A stretch of 64,000 nt of DNA from assembly GCA_943788725.1 (NCBI GenBank), contig CALSRJ010000005.1:1-64000 (forward strand), in the 5' to 3' direction. Position numbers and translations under genes: made by a program. Shown piece by piece: positions 33,493 through 42,205 of the stretch (the first letter of the stretch is position 1; each line of letters begins with the position of its first letter). Source of the stretch: an uncultured Flavobacteriales bacterium. Lineage in GTDB: Bacteria; Bacteroidota; Bacteroidia; Flavobacteriales_G; Salibacteraceae. The notes beneath the pieces were generated by a model. It searched no databases and was not told where the DNA came from. It saw only the letters and a program-made list of their open reading frames with translations.

Positions 33493-34245
33493 ATGCACTA
33501 CCTACTTCAACCACTTCGTGTCCTTTGGAAGGTTTGGTTCCTTGTGTTCTTCGCAAGTACCATGATCTTACTGTACCCAGTGCTCAACTGGCTTCTCAGC
33601 AAAGAGGAGCGATGGCCTGCAGCATTCAAGTTTATGCAGCGCTGGGCTTGGTGGCTGATCAGCATGCCCGGAATCTGGATGGACGTCAAGGCGCTTGCCC
33701 CACTTCCTGATAAGCCGTTCATTATTTGTCCGAATCACAGCTCGTATGTAGACATCATTACGATGTACCGCACATTCAAAGATTACTTCATTTTCATGGG
33801 TAAGATGGAGCTCAATAATTGGCCGCTGTTCCACATCTTCTTTAGCAAGGGGATGAATATTTCCGTGGACAGAGCTAGTATTACCGGCGCAAAAACGGCT
33901 TATGACCGCGCCAAGGACGAGTTGGATAAAGGACACAACATTGTGATTTTTCCGGAAGGAACCATCCCACCTTCGGCGCCCAAGTTAAAGGTGTTCAAGA
34001 ACGGCGCGTTTAAGCTGGCCATTGAGAAGAACATTCCCATCGTGCCTGTCACCTTTCTAAATAACTTTAAGCGCCTCCAAGCCGGACCTGTTTTGCGAAA
34101 CATGGGAAGCCCTGGCCCTTCCAGGGTAATCATTCACCCAGCCATCTATCCGGCCGACTACAAGGACAAAACCGTGAGTGACCTGCGCAATGATACCTTT
34201 GCGGTCATTGAAGCGCCATTAATTGAATTGTATGGAAGTAAATGA
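33493..34245 (+). CDS. plsC: 1-acyl-sn-glycerol-3-phosphate acyltransferase
   Basis: PlsC-type acyltransferase that adds the second acyl chain to lysophosphatidic acid, giving phosphatidic acid for phospholipid synthesis at the inner membrane. The 250-residue product has one N-terminal hydrophobic helix (residues about 13-35), the catalytic NHSSYVD (H-x4-D), the second motif GMNISVDR and the substrate motif FPEGTIPPSAPK. The longer upstream frame crosses the promoter and trpS and is not used. The gene overlaps gatC by 14 bp, so the two are coupled. Confidence 0.92.
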   Translation: MHYLLQPLRVLWKVWFLVFFASTMILLYPVLNWLLSKEERWPAAFKFMQRWAWWLISMPGIWMDVKALAPLPDKPFIICPNHSSYVDIITMYRTFKDYFIFMGKMELNNWPLFHIFFSKGMNISVDRASITGAKTAYDRAKDELDKGHNIVIFPEGTIPPSAPKLKVFKNGAFKLAIEKNIPIVPVTFLNNFKRLQAGPVLRNMGSPGPSRVIIHPAIYPADYKDKTVSDLRNDTFAVIEAPLIELYGSK

Positions 34246-34522
34246 CAAAACCATTGACAAACTCTCTGACCTCTCTCGCCTAATTTTTGACGGAGAAGAA
34301 AGAGACAACATCAAACGCGACTTGGATAAGATGCTTGTCTTTGTAGACAAGCTCAACAGTCTAGATACAGATGGTGTGGATCCTTTGGTTTACATGACCG
34401 AGGAAACACTGCAATTGCGCAAAGACGAAGTAGGCAAGGAATTGTCTCCTTCTGAAGCGTTGAAAAACGGGCCCTCGCATGACAGCGATTACTTCAAAGT
34501 CCCGAAGGTCCTGGATAAATGA
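34232..34522 (+). CDS. gatC: Asp-tRNA(Asn)/Glu-tRNA(Gln) amidotransferase subunit C
   Basis: GatC stabilises the GatCAB complex, which converts misacylated Glu-tRNA-Gln or Asp-tRNA-Asn to the amidated form. The 96-residue product shows the family pattern: KLSDLSRLIFDGEERDNIKR, then LDKMLVFVDKLNSLDTDGVDP and the C-terminal lariat LRKDEVGKELSPSEALKN. It starts at the ATG at 34232 inside the plsC 3' end. It is followed by tatA and gatA, so two of the three subunits are here; gatB is not in the window. Confidence 0.93.
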   Translation: MEVNDKTIDKLSDLSRLIFDGEERDNIKRDLDKMLVFVDKLNSLDTDGVDPLVYMTEETLQLRKDEVGKELSPSEALKNGPSHDSDYFKVPKVLDK

Positions 34523-34591
34523 TGGGTTGAAGCATGGAGAACTCTATTTACGTCACTATCTCTTTTTACTTTCGCAAAATAAACTTGAATA

Positions 34592-34759
34592 ATGGGTAGC
34601 ATAGGACCTTGGCAAATCGTTCTGATCATCGCAGTACTTCTGCTTCTTTTTGGCGGCAAAAAGATTCCAGAACTCATGCGCGGCATGGGGAAAGGCATGA
34701 AGGAATTCAAAGATGCCACGAAGGAAGATTCCGACCCAAAGGACAACCTGAAAGACTAA
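34592..34759 (+). CDS. tatA: Sec-independent translocase subunit TatA/E family
   Basis: A 55-residue protein. TatA forms the membrane channel of the twin-arginine pathway for folded proteins. The single N-terminal helix ([20 protein letters not shown]) with the FGGKKIPEL hinge, the amphipathic helix ([18 protein letters not shown]) and an acidic/basic short tail are all typical. The start is the ATG at 34592. A near-consensus promoter box TACTTTCG lies at 34567-34574. The gene sits between gatC and gatA with a 13-bp gap to gatA. Confidence 0.93.
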   Translation: MGSIGPWQIVLIIAVLLLLFGGKKIPELMRGMGKGMKEFKDATKEDSDPKDNLKD

Positions 34760-34772
34760 GCTCGGGCCGACT

Positions 34773-36185
34773 TTGGAGGATTATACATTCACTGACCTTT
34801 CTAAGACAAGGGAAGAGCTTCTCTCGGGAAGCGTCTCCGCTACGTCACTCACCAACCTATACCTGAAGCGCGCTGCAGAAGGTGATCGCTTCAACGCGTT
34901 TTTGGAGGTGTTTCATGATTCAGCGCTCACCGCAGCCAAACGATTAGACGACAAAATAGCCTCCGGCCAGCCTGTGGGCAAATTGGCTGGAGCCATCGTC
35001 GGAATCAAAGACAACATGTGCTATCAAGGCCATAAGGTCAGCGCCGCTTCGAAAATTCTCGAAGGGTTTGAATCCGTATTTACCGCTACCGCCATCCAGC
35101 GACTGATCGATGAGGATGCTATCATTCTCGGGCGGTTGAACTGTGATGAGTTCGCTATGGGGAGCTCAAATGAAAATTCCGCCTTTGGGCCGGTTAAAAA
35201 CCCAATCAATGAAGATTTAGTCCCCGGAGGTTCGTCTGGTGGAAGTGCTGCAGCGGTTGCCGCAGATCTGTGCATGGTAAGTCTTGGCTCAGATACGGGA
35301 GGCTCCATTCGTCAGCCAGCAGCCTTTTGTGGTCTTGTAGGCGTGAAACCTACGTATGGTCGTATTTCAAGGTGCGGGCTTATCGCATTCGCCTCCAGCT
35401 TTGACCAAATCGGTCCGTTCACGAAATCCGTGCACGACGCCGAACTGGTTTATCAAGTCATGGCAGGTCGAGACGCCATGGACGCGACCAGCTCCTCAAA
35501 GTCGGTACATGAATCGCCTTCGACAAAAGAAAAATTCACGTTCGCCTACTACGACGAAGTGATGAATAGCCCAGGTCTACACCCCAGAACGAAGGAGCTT
35601 TTCATTCAAAAACTGGACGCTTTGCGCGCCGCAGGGCATGAAGTAATCAGCACCTCCTTTCCATACCTAGACCACTTGGTTCCTTGCTATTACGTATTGA
35701 CCACCGCAGAGGCATCTTCTAACCTCGGGCGCTACGATGGAGTGCACTATGGAAGGCGAAGCGAGGCGTCTGAAGACATTCCGACAACCTATTTTAATAG
35801 CAGAACAGAGGGTTTTGGAGCGGAGGTTAAGCGGCGCATCATGCTCGGAACCTTCGTGTTGAGCTCGGGCTACTACGACGCATACTACTCAAAAGGCCAA
35901 AAAGTGCGTCGACTGATCAAAAATGCGACCGACGAAATCCTAAAGAAGGCCGACTTTATTATTTCTCCCACAACACCTCATCCTGCATTTAAGATGGGTG
36001 AAAAAGCCAACGACCCGATCGCTTTGTACTTAGAAGACATCTTCACGGTGCAGGCCAATCTATCCGGAAATCCAGCGATCACCATTCCAATGGGAACAAC
36101 CGACGACGGCCTTCCGCTCGGGGTGCAACTCTTCGGGCGATCCTTTGATGAGGCAACATTGTTCCGAGCTGCGTCGTTGATTTGA
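34773..36185 (+). CDS. gatA: Asp-tRNA(Asn)/Glu-tRNA(Gln) amidotransferase subunit A
   Basis: GatA is the amidase that releases ammonia from glutamine or asparagine for the GatB kinase/transfer reaction. The 470-residue product has the amidase-signature triad region: Lys in GIKDNMCYQGH, the Gly/Ser-rich PGGSSGGSAAAVAADLC, and the catalytic Ser in SDTGGSIRQPAAFCG. It begins with a TTG 13 bp after tatA; no ATG stands near. The C-terminus ends early at LFRAASLI, about 15-20 residues shorter than I expect for GatA, which may be a natural variant. The usual partner subunit gatB is elsewhere. Confidence 0.92.
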   Translation: MEDYTFTDLSKTREELLSGSVSATSLTNLYLKRAAEGDRFNAFLEVFHDSALTAAKRLDDKIASGQPVGKLAGAIVGIKDNMCYQGHKVSAASKILEGFESVFTATAIQRLIDEDAIILGRLNCDEFAMGSSNENSAFGPVKNPINEDLVPGGSSGGSAAAVAADLCMVSLGSDTGGSIRQPAAFCGLVGVKPTYGRISRCGLIAFASSFDQIGPFTKSVHDAELVYQVMAGRDAMDATSSSKSVHESPSTKEKFTFAYYDEVMNSPGLHPRTKELFIQKLDALRAAGHEVISTSFPYLDHLVPCYYVLTTAEASSNLGRYDGVHYGRRSEASEDIPTTYFNSRTEGFGAEVKRRIMLGTFVLSSGYYDAYYSKGQKVRRLIKNATDEILKKADFIISPTTPHPAFKMGEKANDPIALYLEDIFTVQANLSGNPAITIPMGTTDDGLPLGVQLFGRSFDEATLFRAASLI

Positions 36186-36295
36186 TTGCGGGCTAACATT
36201 TTTTCGTTGATAAGGGTAACCTTTCCCTTGCTTTCATCGGATAATTCATACCCATCTTTGAGCTTAAGCTATTTAGTGTACAACACTTGACCTTT

Positions 36296-37774
36296 ATGAA
36301 AAGATACACCCTTCTTTTGGCTGCAATATGCGCCCTCGGGTCAACCGCTCGAGCCTCCTCGCTGCCGAGTGATAGCATTGAAGAAGGCACAAAAGATTCC
36401 ATACTCGTACTGAGAGACACTGAAGAAGCGGCGCGTATCGATAGCGCTATTTTGTGCTATTACGAAGACCTGTTACTTTTTACCGACGAGCTCTATTCCT
36501 CAGACGATTTAGCCCTTCCTGATTCACTTCCTCACTTCACTGGGGAAGACTATCGGCTTCGGTTGAGCACCATGGATGCGCGCACTCCATTTGACCTTTC
36601 TTACAACAGCGTTGTGGAGGCCTTCATTCATCTCTACGTTTCCAAAAAGCGTGAATTGAGCGCCGCCTGTCTCAGACGTTCTGATCAATACTTCCCCTTG
36701 TTCGAGGAGACCTTCGATCGATATGGGCTTCCCTTAGAACTTAAATACCTGTCAGTGGTGGAGTCGGCCTTAGATCCCAAAGCAAGAAGCCGCGCAGGGG
36801 CTACAGGGCTGTGGCAGTTCATGTACGGCACAGGTAAGGTGTTTGGGTTGAAAATCAATTCTTACGTAGATGAGCGTTCCGATCCGGTTCGATCAACCGA
36901 AGCGGCCGCTAAATACCTTTCTTACCTACATGAAATGTTTGGGGATTGGAACCTCGCCTTGGCTGCCTACAATTGTGGGGAAGGGCGTGTTGCTCGCGCC
37001 ATTCGCAGAAGTGGCGGCAAAAAGGACTACTGGGATATCTATCCCTTTTTACCGCGTGAAACGCGTGGATATGTTCCTGCGTTCATTGCTGTCAACTACC
37101 TCTTTGAGCACGCCGGCGACCACTACATATTCCCGAAGCATGGTGGATTTAGGTCCTATGAAATCGACTCCGTGCACGTGCGCCAAAAAGTTTCCTTTGA
37201 TGTAATCGCAGAACTTTTAGAGATGGATGTAGAGACGGTTGCGCTGTTGAATCCAACGTACCGCCTGAATGTAGTTCCTGGCTATGACGACTATACCGCG
37301 CTGTACCTTCCAAAAGAAAAACTCAACCTCTGGATTGCTAATGAAGACACAATCTCTACACTGATCGCGTCAAGAGCCGAAACAGATGACGGCTCGCTTG
37401 AAGCTCCAAAAGACGTGATTTATTATACCGTTAGATCGGGCGATTACCTAGGTAAAATTGCGAGTCAAAACGGCTGCAGCGTTCGTCAGATTCAGTATTG
37501 GAATGGCTTGTCGGGCACCTCACTCAAGCCAGGACAGAAGCTTGTGTTATACGCTGATCAAGTGCGTCAGGCACCCCCACAACCAAAACCAGCTCCGGCC
37601 AAGATTGAAGAAGACGGAGAAAACGTCTATTACAGCATTCGACCAGGCGACACGCTGTGGGATATAGCAAAAGCACGGGGGTTGAGCGTAAATGACCTCA
37701 AGCGGTGGAACAGCAACGTCAACTTCAACAACATGAAACCCGGACAAAAAATCGTCATCGGAAAAACTTCGTGA
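36296..37774 (+). CDS. Membrane-bound lytic murein transglycosylase with two LysM domains (MltD-like)
   Basis: Cleaves the glycan strands of peptidoglycan to 1,6-anhydro products. The 492-residue product has a signal peptide (YTLLLAAICALGSTARA) and a linker. The SLT domain is around residues 145-290, with catalytic Glu in LKYLSVVESALDPKA, the GATGLWQFMYGTGK motif and the LAAYNCGEGRV motif. Two LysM domains close it, near residues 375-420 (VRSGDYLGKIASQNG) and 443-490 (IRPGDTLWDIAKARG). The start is the ATG at 36296. It overlaps the DUF4837 gene by one base (TGATG). Confidence 0.92.
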   Translation: MKRYTLLLAAICALGSTARASSLPSDSIEEGTKDSILVLRDTEEAARIDSAILCYYEDLLLFTDELYSSDDLALPDSLPHFTGEDYRLRLSTMDARTPFDLSYNSVVEAFIHLYVSKKRELSAACLRRSDQYFPLFEETFDRYGLPLELKYLSVVESALDPKARSRAGATGLWQFMYGTGKVFGLKINSYVDERSDPVRSTEAAAKYLSYLHEMFGDWNLALAAYNCGEGRVARAIRRSGGKKDYWDIYPFLPRETRGYVPAFIAVNYLFEHAGDHYIFPKHGGFRSYEIDSVHVRQKVSFDVIAELLEMDVETVALLNPTYRLNVVPGYDDYTALYLPKEKLNLWIANEDTISTLIASRAETDDGSLEAPKDVIYYTVRSGDYLGKIASQNGCSVRQIQYWNGLSGTSLKPGQKLVLYADQVRQAPPQPKPAPAKIEEDGENVYYSIRPGDTLWDIAKARGLSVNDLKRWNSNVNFNNMKPGQKIVIGKTS

Positions 37775-38802
37775 TGCGTTTCATTTCCATATCCTCCTTA
37801 TGCGCTTTGCTTCTTGTCGGGTGTGGAGAGGCGAGTCGACGCGACATGCTCCCAAGAAACAGCGGAAATCAAGGGGAGGTAATCGTTGTAGCGCCCTCGC
37901 AAGTTTGGACCACCTCATACCGTGATGCCGTTGGGCAGGCTATGAATGTAATCATGTACGGTCTGCCGCAAGGTGAGTTGCTACTCAAGCGTGTGGAGCT
38001 CAAAGAAGAGGGGTTCAACGACATGTTTCACACCCATCGAAACATCCTTAAAATTGAAGTACATCCTAAGCAAGAAACATCCGTTCAAGTGCGGCATGAC
38101 GTGTATGCCCGACAGCAGCTTTTTATCGTCATCAACCTTCAGAACCTCGAGGAACTCCCTGGTGTATTGGATAGCCGAATGAACCAAATTCTCAATCTTT
38201 TTCACGAAGCAGAAATCGAACGCTTGATCGGTAGAAACAAAGATTTCGGAAAGCAGGATTTAAACGATAAGGTCCAAGAGGCAACAGGCCTTGAGGTCAT
38301 TATGCAAGACAAGTTTCAAGTGGCGGTAGAAAAGGATCATTTCCTTTGGCTGCGGCTAGATCAAACCAAACCGCTGGGCGGATATCAACATACGATTAGC
38401 CAAGGATTGATGATATACTCTCGTCCGTACACAGACACCGCAGATTTTTCTGACACTAGCCTTTTCGCGTGGAAATCCCGCATCAACAAACTTTACGTGA
38501 GTGGGCCGAAGAACAGCTACATGAGCATCAGCGATCGCTTTCTCCAGCCAAAGTCAAACCTGATCACGTATCAAGGTTTAACAGCAAAAGAAATACGAGG
38601 CTTGTGGAGAATGGAGGGATACTTTATGGGTGGCCCTTTCTATAGTTTAGTCTTTTACAACCCAGCCAACGGACTCCAATACATGGTAGAAGGGTACGCG
38701 TATGCACCCCAGTTTGATAAAGCTCCTTTGATCCGCGAAATAGAAGCTATTGCTAAGAGCGCTACACCGATGAGTGTTCAGGAAACAAATGCAGGCAAGT
38801 GA
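37774..38802 (+). CDS. DUF4837-family lipoprotein
   Basis: A 342-residue protein with a lipoprotein signal (SLCALLLVGCGEAS, lipid-modified Cys near residue 17). The rest matches the Bacteroidota DUF4837 family by pattern: PLGGYQHTISQGLMIYSRPY and FMGGPFYSLVFYNPANGL motifs. Function unknown; it is an envelope protein. It starts in the stop codon of the LysM lytic transglycosylase, so a joint cell-wall role is likely. Its last 25 bp overlap the convergent dehydratase gene. Confidence 0.85.
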   Translation: MRFISISSLCALLLVGCGEASRRDMLPRNSGNQGEVIVVAPSQVWTTSYRDAVGQAMNVIMYGLPQGELLLKRVELKEEGFNDMFHTHRNILKIEVHPKQETSVQVRHDVYARQQLFIVINLQNLEELPGVLDSRMNQILNLFHEAEIERLIGRNKDFGKQDLNDKVQEATGLEVIMQDKFQVAVEKDHFLWLRLDQTKPLGGYQHTISQGLMIYSRPYTDTADFSDTSLFAWKSRINKLYVSGPKNSYMSISDRFLQPKSNLITYQGLTAKEIRGLWRMEGYFMGGPFYSLVFYNPANGLQYMVEGYAYAPQFDKAPLIREIEAIAKSATPMSVQETNAGK

Positions 38803-39722
38803 GCTAAATCGACATTGCCACCGGTAATGATTACCACAACCTTCTTACCTTTCAACTTCTCTTGCTGTGCGTCCATGGCAGCAAACGGAACGACAGAAGA
38901 GGGTTCCATGATCAATTTTGTCTCAGCCCACATTTGATACATCCATGGCACTATTCGCTCCTCTGCTGCTAACCAAACATCTTCTACCTCGTCCTTAATG
39001 ATTTCAAAAGGCGTGATGCCAACGGTGGTGCGCAAACCATCAGCCACGGTATTTGCCATTACCTTTTCTTCTCTAATTCCTGAGTTGAACCCCAAGTATC
39101 CATCTTGCGCTTGTTCGGGCTCAGCTCCGATTACCATTGTTTGATTTGAATAGTGTTTCGCCGCCAAAGCGGATCCAGCCAACAAGCCGCCTCCGCCCAA
39201 TGGGGCAATCAATACATCTACGTCGTTCATCTCAGAAAACACCTCCATCGCACAGGTAGCTTGTCCGGCAACAATCCAAGGGTGATCAAACGGTGGTATT
39301 ACATTACCTCCCGTACTCTGGGCGAGTTCGTTCGCCGTTGCTAAGCGTGCCTCGATTGTAGGTGCGCAGAGCGTGATCTCAGCCCCCCACTTTTTCGCAT
39401 TGGCAATTTTCATTTTATTGGAGTTCTCTGGCATTACGACGAATGCTTTTACACCCAATTGATGTGCTAAGAATGCGACGGCTTGCGCATGGTTTCCAGA
39501 GCTATGCGTCACCAAGCCCTTCCTCCGTTCTTCATCGGTCAATTGCAGGGCAAAGTTTGCCGCTCCTCTTATCTTAAACGCTCCAATTTCTTGAAGTTGA
39601 TCACACTTTAGATAGAGTTCACACTTCCATCTTTTTTCTAAAGCGGGTACGCGGATAAGAGGGGTTACGACCCGAAACGGTGCTGTTCTTGAAAATGCAC
39701 GAGAAAGGACCTGGCGATTCAT
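38778..39722 (-). CDS. PLP-dependent threonine/serine dehydratase or serine racemase
   Basis: A fold-type II PLP enzyme of 314 residues. The PLP-binding Lys lies in GAFKIRGAANFA (residue about 49), the phosphate-binding loop is APLGGGGLLAGSALAAK, and SSGNHAQAVAFLAHQLG is the substrate loop. Family members deaminate threonine or serine to 2-oxoacids, or racemise serine. No ACT-like regulatory domain is present, so it is not the biosynthetic IlvA form. It lies 24 bp behind rpiB in the same direction and is probably co-transcribed with it. Confidence 0.85.
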   Translation of the reverse strand: MNRQVLSRAFSRTAPFRVVTPLIRVPALEKRWKCELYLKCDQLQEIGAFKIRGAANFALQLTDEERRKGLVTHSSGNHAQAVAFLAHQLGVKAFVVMPENSNKMKIANAKKWGAEITLCAPTIEARLATANELAQSTGGNVIPPFDHPWIVAGQATCAMEVFSEMNDVDVLIAPLGGGGLLAGSALAAKHYSNQTMVIGAEPEQAQDGYLGFNSGIREEKVMANTVADGLRTTVGITPFEIIKDEVEDVWLAAEERIVPWMYQMWAETKLIMEPSSVVPFAAMDAQQEKLKGKKVVVIITGGNVDLAHLPAFVS

Positions 39723-39746
39723 TGATACCTCACGTTAGCCAAGAAC

Positions 39747-40175
39747 TCAACAAGCGATCTTATCGACCCTTCTTTGATGGCGGCCACCTTCATAAGTAGC
39801 GTCCATATAGGCTCTTGTAATATTCCACCCTTCCTCCAAGGAAAGAAAACGAGCTGGTAAGGCAATCACATTGGCATTGTTATGCTGCTTTGTCAAGGTG
39901 GCGATTTCTGGCGCCCAACACAATCCACAACGAATTCCCACGTGTTTATTCGCAGTCATTGCCATGCCGTTAGCGGTTCCACAAATCAATATTCCGAAGT
40001 CCACCACACCTCCTTCTACGTCTGAACAAACTGCATGTCCAAAATCAGGGTAGTCCACACTATCAGGACCGTTTGTGCCGTGATCATTGATTTCAAACCC
40101 TCTTTCCTTCAAAAGAACAATTAAGTGATCTTTTAATTCATATCCCGCGTGGTCACAACCAATTGCTACTTTCAT
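39747..40175 (-). CDS. rpiB: Ribose-5-phosphate isomerase B
   Basis: Interconverts ribose 5-phosphate and ribulose 5-phosphate in the non-oxidative pentose phosphate pathway. The 142-residue product is full length. It has the N-terminal IGCDHAGYELKDHLIV, DYPDFGHAVCSDVEGG, the catalytic Cys in ILICGTANGMAMTANK, and the RCGLCWAPEIATLTKQHNN segment that is strongly conserved in the family. A consensus promoter box lies 19 bp upstream. It is the first gene of a two-gene unit with the dehydratase. Confidence 0.95.
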   Translation of the reverse strand: MKVAIGCDHAGYELKDHLIVLLKERGFEINDHGTNGPDSVDYPDFGHAVCSDVEGGVVDFGILICGTANGMAMTANKHVGIRCGLCWAPEIATLTKQHNNANVIALPARFLSLEEGWNITRAYMDATYEGGRHQRRVDKIAC

Positions 40176-40194
40176 GTCATATTATCTTATGGAA

Positions 40195-40202
40195 CAAATG
40201 TA
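40195..40202 (-). promoter_or_regulatory. -7 promoter box (TACATTTG) of rpiB
   Basis: On the minus strand it matches TAnnTTTG and ends 19 bp before the rpiB start. Confidence 0.6.
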
Positions 40203-40573
40203 TTCTTCGAGATTAGTTCTGATAACTTGTTCATTACTGGGTGTAAGTTTTTTATTCTTCTTCAATTATTTAATTAAGGTATTTCAGGGTTGAGAAGAAC
40301 AACCGAAAGTTGTTGTTTTTGCCAACCAAGTTTATGAACCAGTAGAGTCGATTTTTCACAAAAATGTTATGCGCTACTCATACCTTTTAAACCTACTAAC
40401 ACGTTGTCAATAACATGGTAAAATACTTAGTGGTGAAGCGAATGAATGTTCATCCATTGTTCATTTCAAATGAAAACTTACACCACCTAATGAAACCTCA
40501 AAATTCTTTGCACAGAACTAACAGCCCTTATAGTAGTAATAGATTATTTTAAAGTATAGTAGTTATTGTTTAA
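40203..40573. other. AT-rich gene-free stretch before the MORN-repeat gene
   Basis: I find no open frame with protein-like content. It holds a small hairpin AACAAC-CGAAA-GTTGTT followed by GTTTTT at 40298-40319, and a palindrome-like CATTTCAAATG near 40462-40475. Short near-repeats of AGTAGTAATAG and AGTATAGTAGTTAT precede the next gene and may be its promoter region. The stretch is clearly more AT-rich than its flanks. Confidence 0.5.
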
Positions 40574-42145
40574 GTGAATAAAGAAAGTACATACCGTTTC
40601 TTCATTGCAGTTTTCATGGGTCTACTTTTGGTCCATGATGTTGATGCTCAAAACCTACCCGTTGATCCGAATGGATACAATCGATTTTTTTTCGACAGTG
40701 GGGTTTTGTCCAGTGAAGGAAACCTACGAGATGGAAAGCCAGAGGGGTATTGGAAAAATTATTTCGAATCGGGAATTCTTAAATCGGAAGGAAATAGAAA
40801 AGGACATGCCCTAGATAGCATCTGGAAATTCTACAACGAAGAAGGGATCCTCCTGGAAGAGATCCGATACGAAGGGGGAAAACGCAACGGTATTACGAAG
40901 CGGTTTGATAAAGAGGGATTTCTAGTATCGAGCACACCCTATTCTGAAGACAAAAGGCAAGGCATTGGATATACCTACTTTTCCAATGGAGCAGTGCAAA
41001 CCGAGACTACCTACGAGCAAGGAGCGGAAGATGGATTGGCTTATGAGTTCAACGACAAAGGGGATATCATAACCATTACAACTTACAAGAATGGGATTTT
41101 CATCAAACAAGAGAAAATCAATCGAAAGGATTCAAACGGAGATAAGGAAGGGTTGTGGAAGGAGTTCTTTGATGATCGGACGGTGAAATCTGAAGGAAGG
41201 TATTCGAACGATCGAAAGAATGGATATTGGAAAGAGTATTCCAAGAAAGGCATGCTTCAAATAACCCATAAGTATGAAAAGGGGAAGATGATCACCGATG
41301 CAGAAGAACTGGTGGACTTAGAGGTGAGGGAACGGTTTTATCCAGACAGTGACGGAAAGATTCAATTCAGAGGAACATATCGAGAAGGTCGTGCCTATGG
41401 AACCCATATTTGGTACGCTATATCAGGTGAGATTGACAGTGTAAAGGTGTTTCGCAACGATGTAAAGATTGCTGAAGGAAATATGACCAAGGATGGACTG
41501 CGCATAGGTAATTGGAGGGAGTACTACAATGAAGGTGGAGTATTGAAGGCAGAAGGTGAGTATCAAGCGGGGTATAAAAAGGGACCTTGGATATACTATT
41601 TTCAAAATGGTCAGATACAGCAAAAAGGAAAGTATGCCGCTAAAGGAAAGGCCGATGGAGAATGGAATTGGTTTTATGAAAGCGGCGACCTACTGAGAAA
41701 AGAGATGTTTGTGAATGGAAAGGAAAATGGGCTGCTTATTGAATATTCAGATGCTGGAAATGTGATTACCAAAGGAGAGTACGTGAATGGAAAAGAAGAG
41801 GGAGAATGGTTTATTGAGGTGGGAGATCATCAAGAAGAAGGCGTTTATGAGGGAGGATTGAAACAAGGGATTTGGAAACACTACTTTTTATCGAATGGTG
41901 CATTGCGCTTTGAGGGCGAATACTTTGATGGTCTTGAACAGGAAAAACACATTTGGTATTATGATACGGGTGCTAAAATGTTGGAAGGAAAATTCGTTTC
42001 TGGAGTGAAAGAAGGAGAGTGGCGCAGGTATGACAGAAACGGAACTTTATTTGTCAATATTGAATATAGTTCTGGGGTAGAAATCAAAGTAGATGGTATC
42101 AAACTGAAAGTGAAAGGAACAGATGAACAGCCAAATGGTGAGTAA
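40574..42145 (+). CDS. MORN/YwqK-repeat exported protein
   Basis: A 523-residue protein with an N-terminal signal peptide (YRFFIAVFMGLLLVHDVDAQ) beginning at a GTG at 40574. The rest is a long run of MORN_2 (YwqK-type) repeats of about 22-24 residues with the pattern GxxxGxWxxYxxxGxLxxE, for example GYWKNYFESGILKSEGNRKG and GEWNWFYESGDLLRKE. I count at least 15 copies. Such proteins are sometimes labelled as YwqK antitoxins, but there is no toxin gene beside it, so I do not adopt that name. It lies 60 bp before a LytTR response regulator. The gene is more AT-rich than its neighbours. Confidence 0.8.
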   Translation: MNKESTYRFFIAVFMGLLLVHDVDAQNLPVDPNGYNRFFFDSGVLSSEGNLRDGKPEGYWKNYFESGILKSEGNRKGHALDSIWKFYNEEGILLEEIRYEGGKRNGITKRFDKEGFLVSSTPYSEDKRQGIGYTYFSNGAVQTETTYEQGAEDGLAYEFNDKGDIITITTYKNGIFIKQEKINRKDSNGDKEGLWKEFFDDRTVKSEGRYSNDRKNGYWKEYSKKGMLQITHKYEKGKMITDAEELVDLEVRERFYPDSDGKIQFRGTYREGRAYGTHIWYAISGEIDSVKVFRNDVKIAEGNMTKDGLRIGNWREYYNEGGVLKAEGEYQAGYKKGPWIYYFQNGQIQQKGKYAAKGKADGEWNWFYESGDLLRKEMFVNGKENGLLIEYSDAGNVITKGEYVNGKEEGEWFIEVGDHQEEGVYEGGLKQGIWKHYFLSNGALRFEGEYFDGLEQEKHIWYYDTGAKMLEGKFVSGVKEGEWRRYDRNGTLFVNIEYSSGVEIKVDGIKLKVKGTDEQPNGE

Positions 42146-42205
42146 GTCCTTACGCCAATTGAAATATTTATATCTTTTGACCTCTAAAACCGCCTAACGT
42201 TGAGC

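Noticed and set aside
40298-40319. Hairpin AACAAC-CGAAA-GTTGTT as a terminator or small RNA
   Set aside because: The stem is only 6 bp, AT-rich, and no gene points towards it on the plus strand.
40574-42145. MORN-repeat gene as the antitoxin of a toxin-antitoxin pair
   Set aside because: No toxin-like ORF lies adjacent. The protein has a signal peptide, which a cytoplasmic antitoxin would not have.
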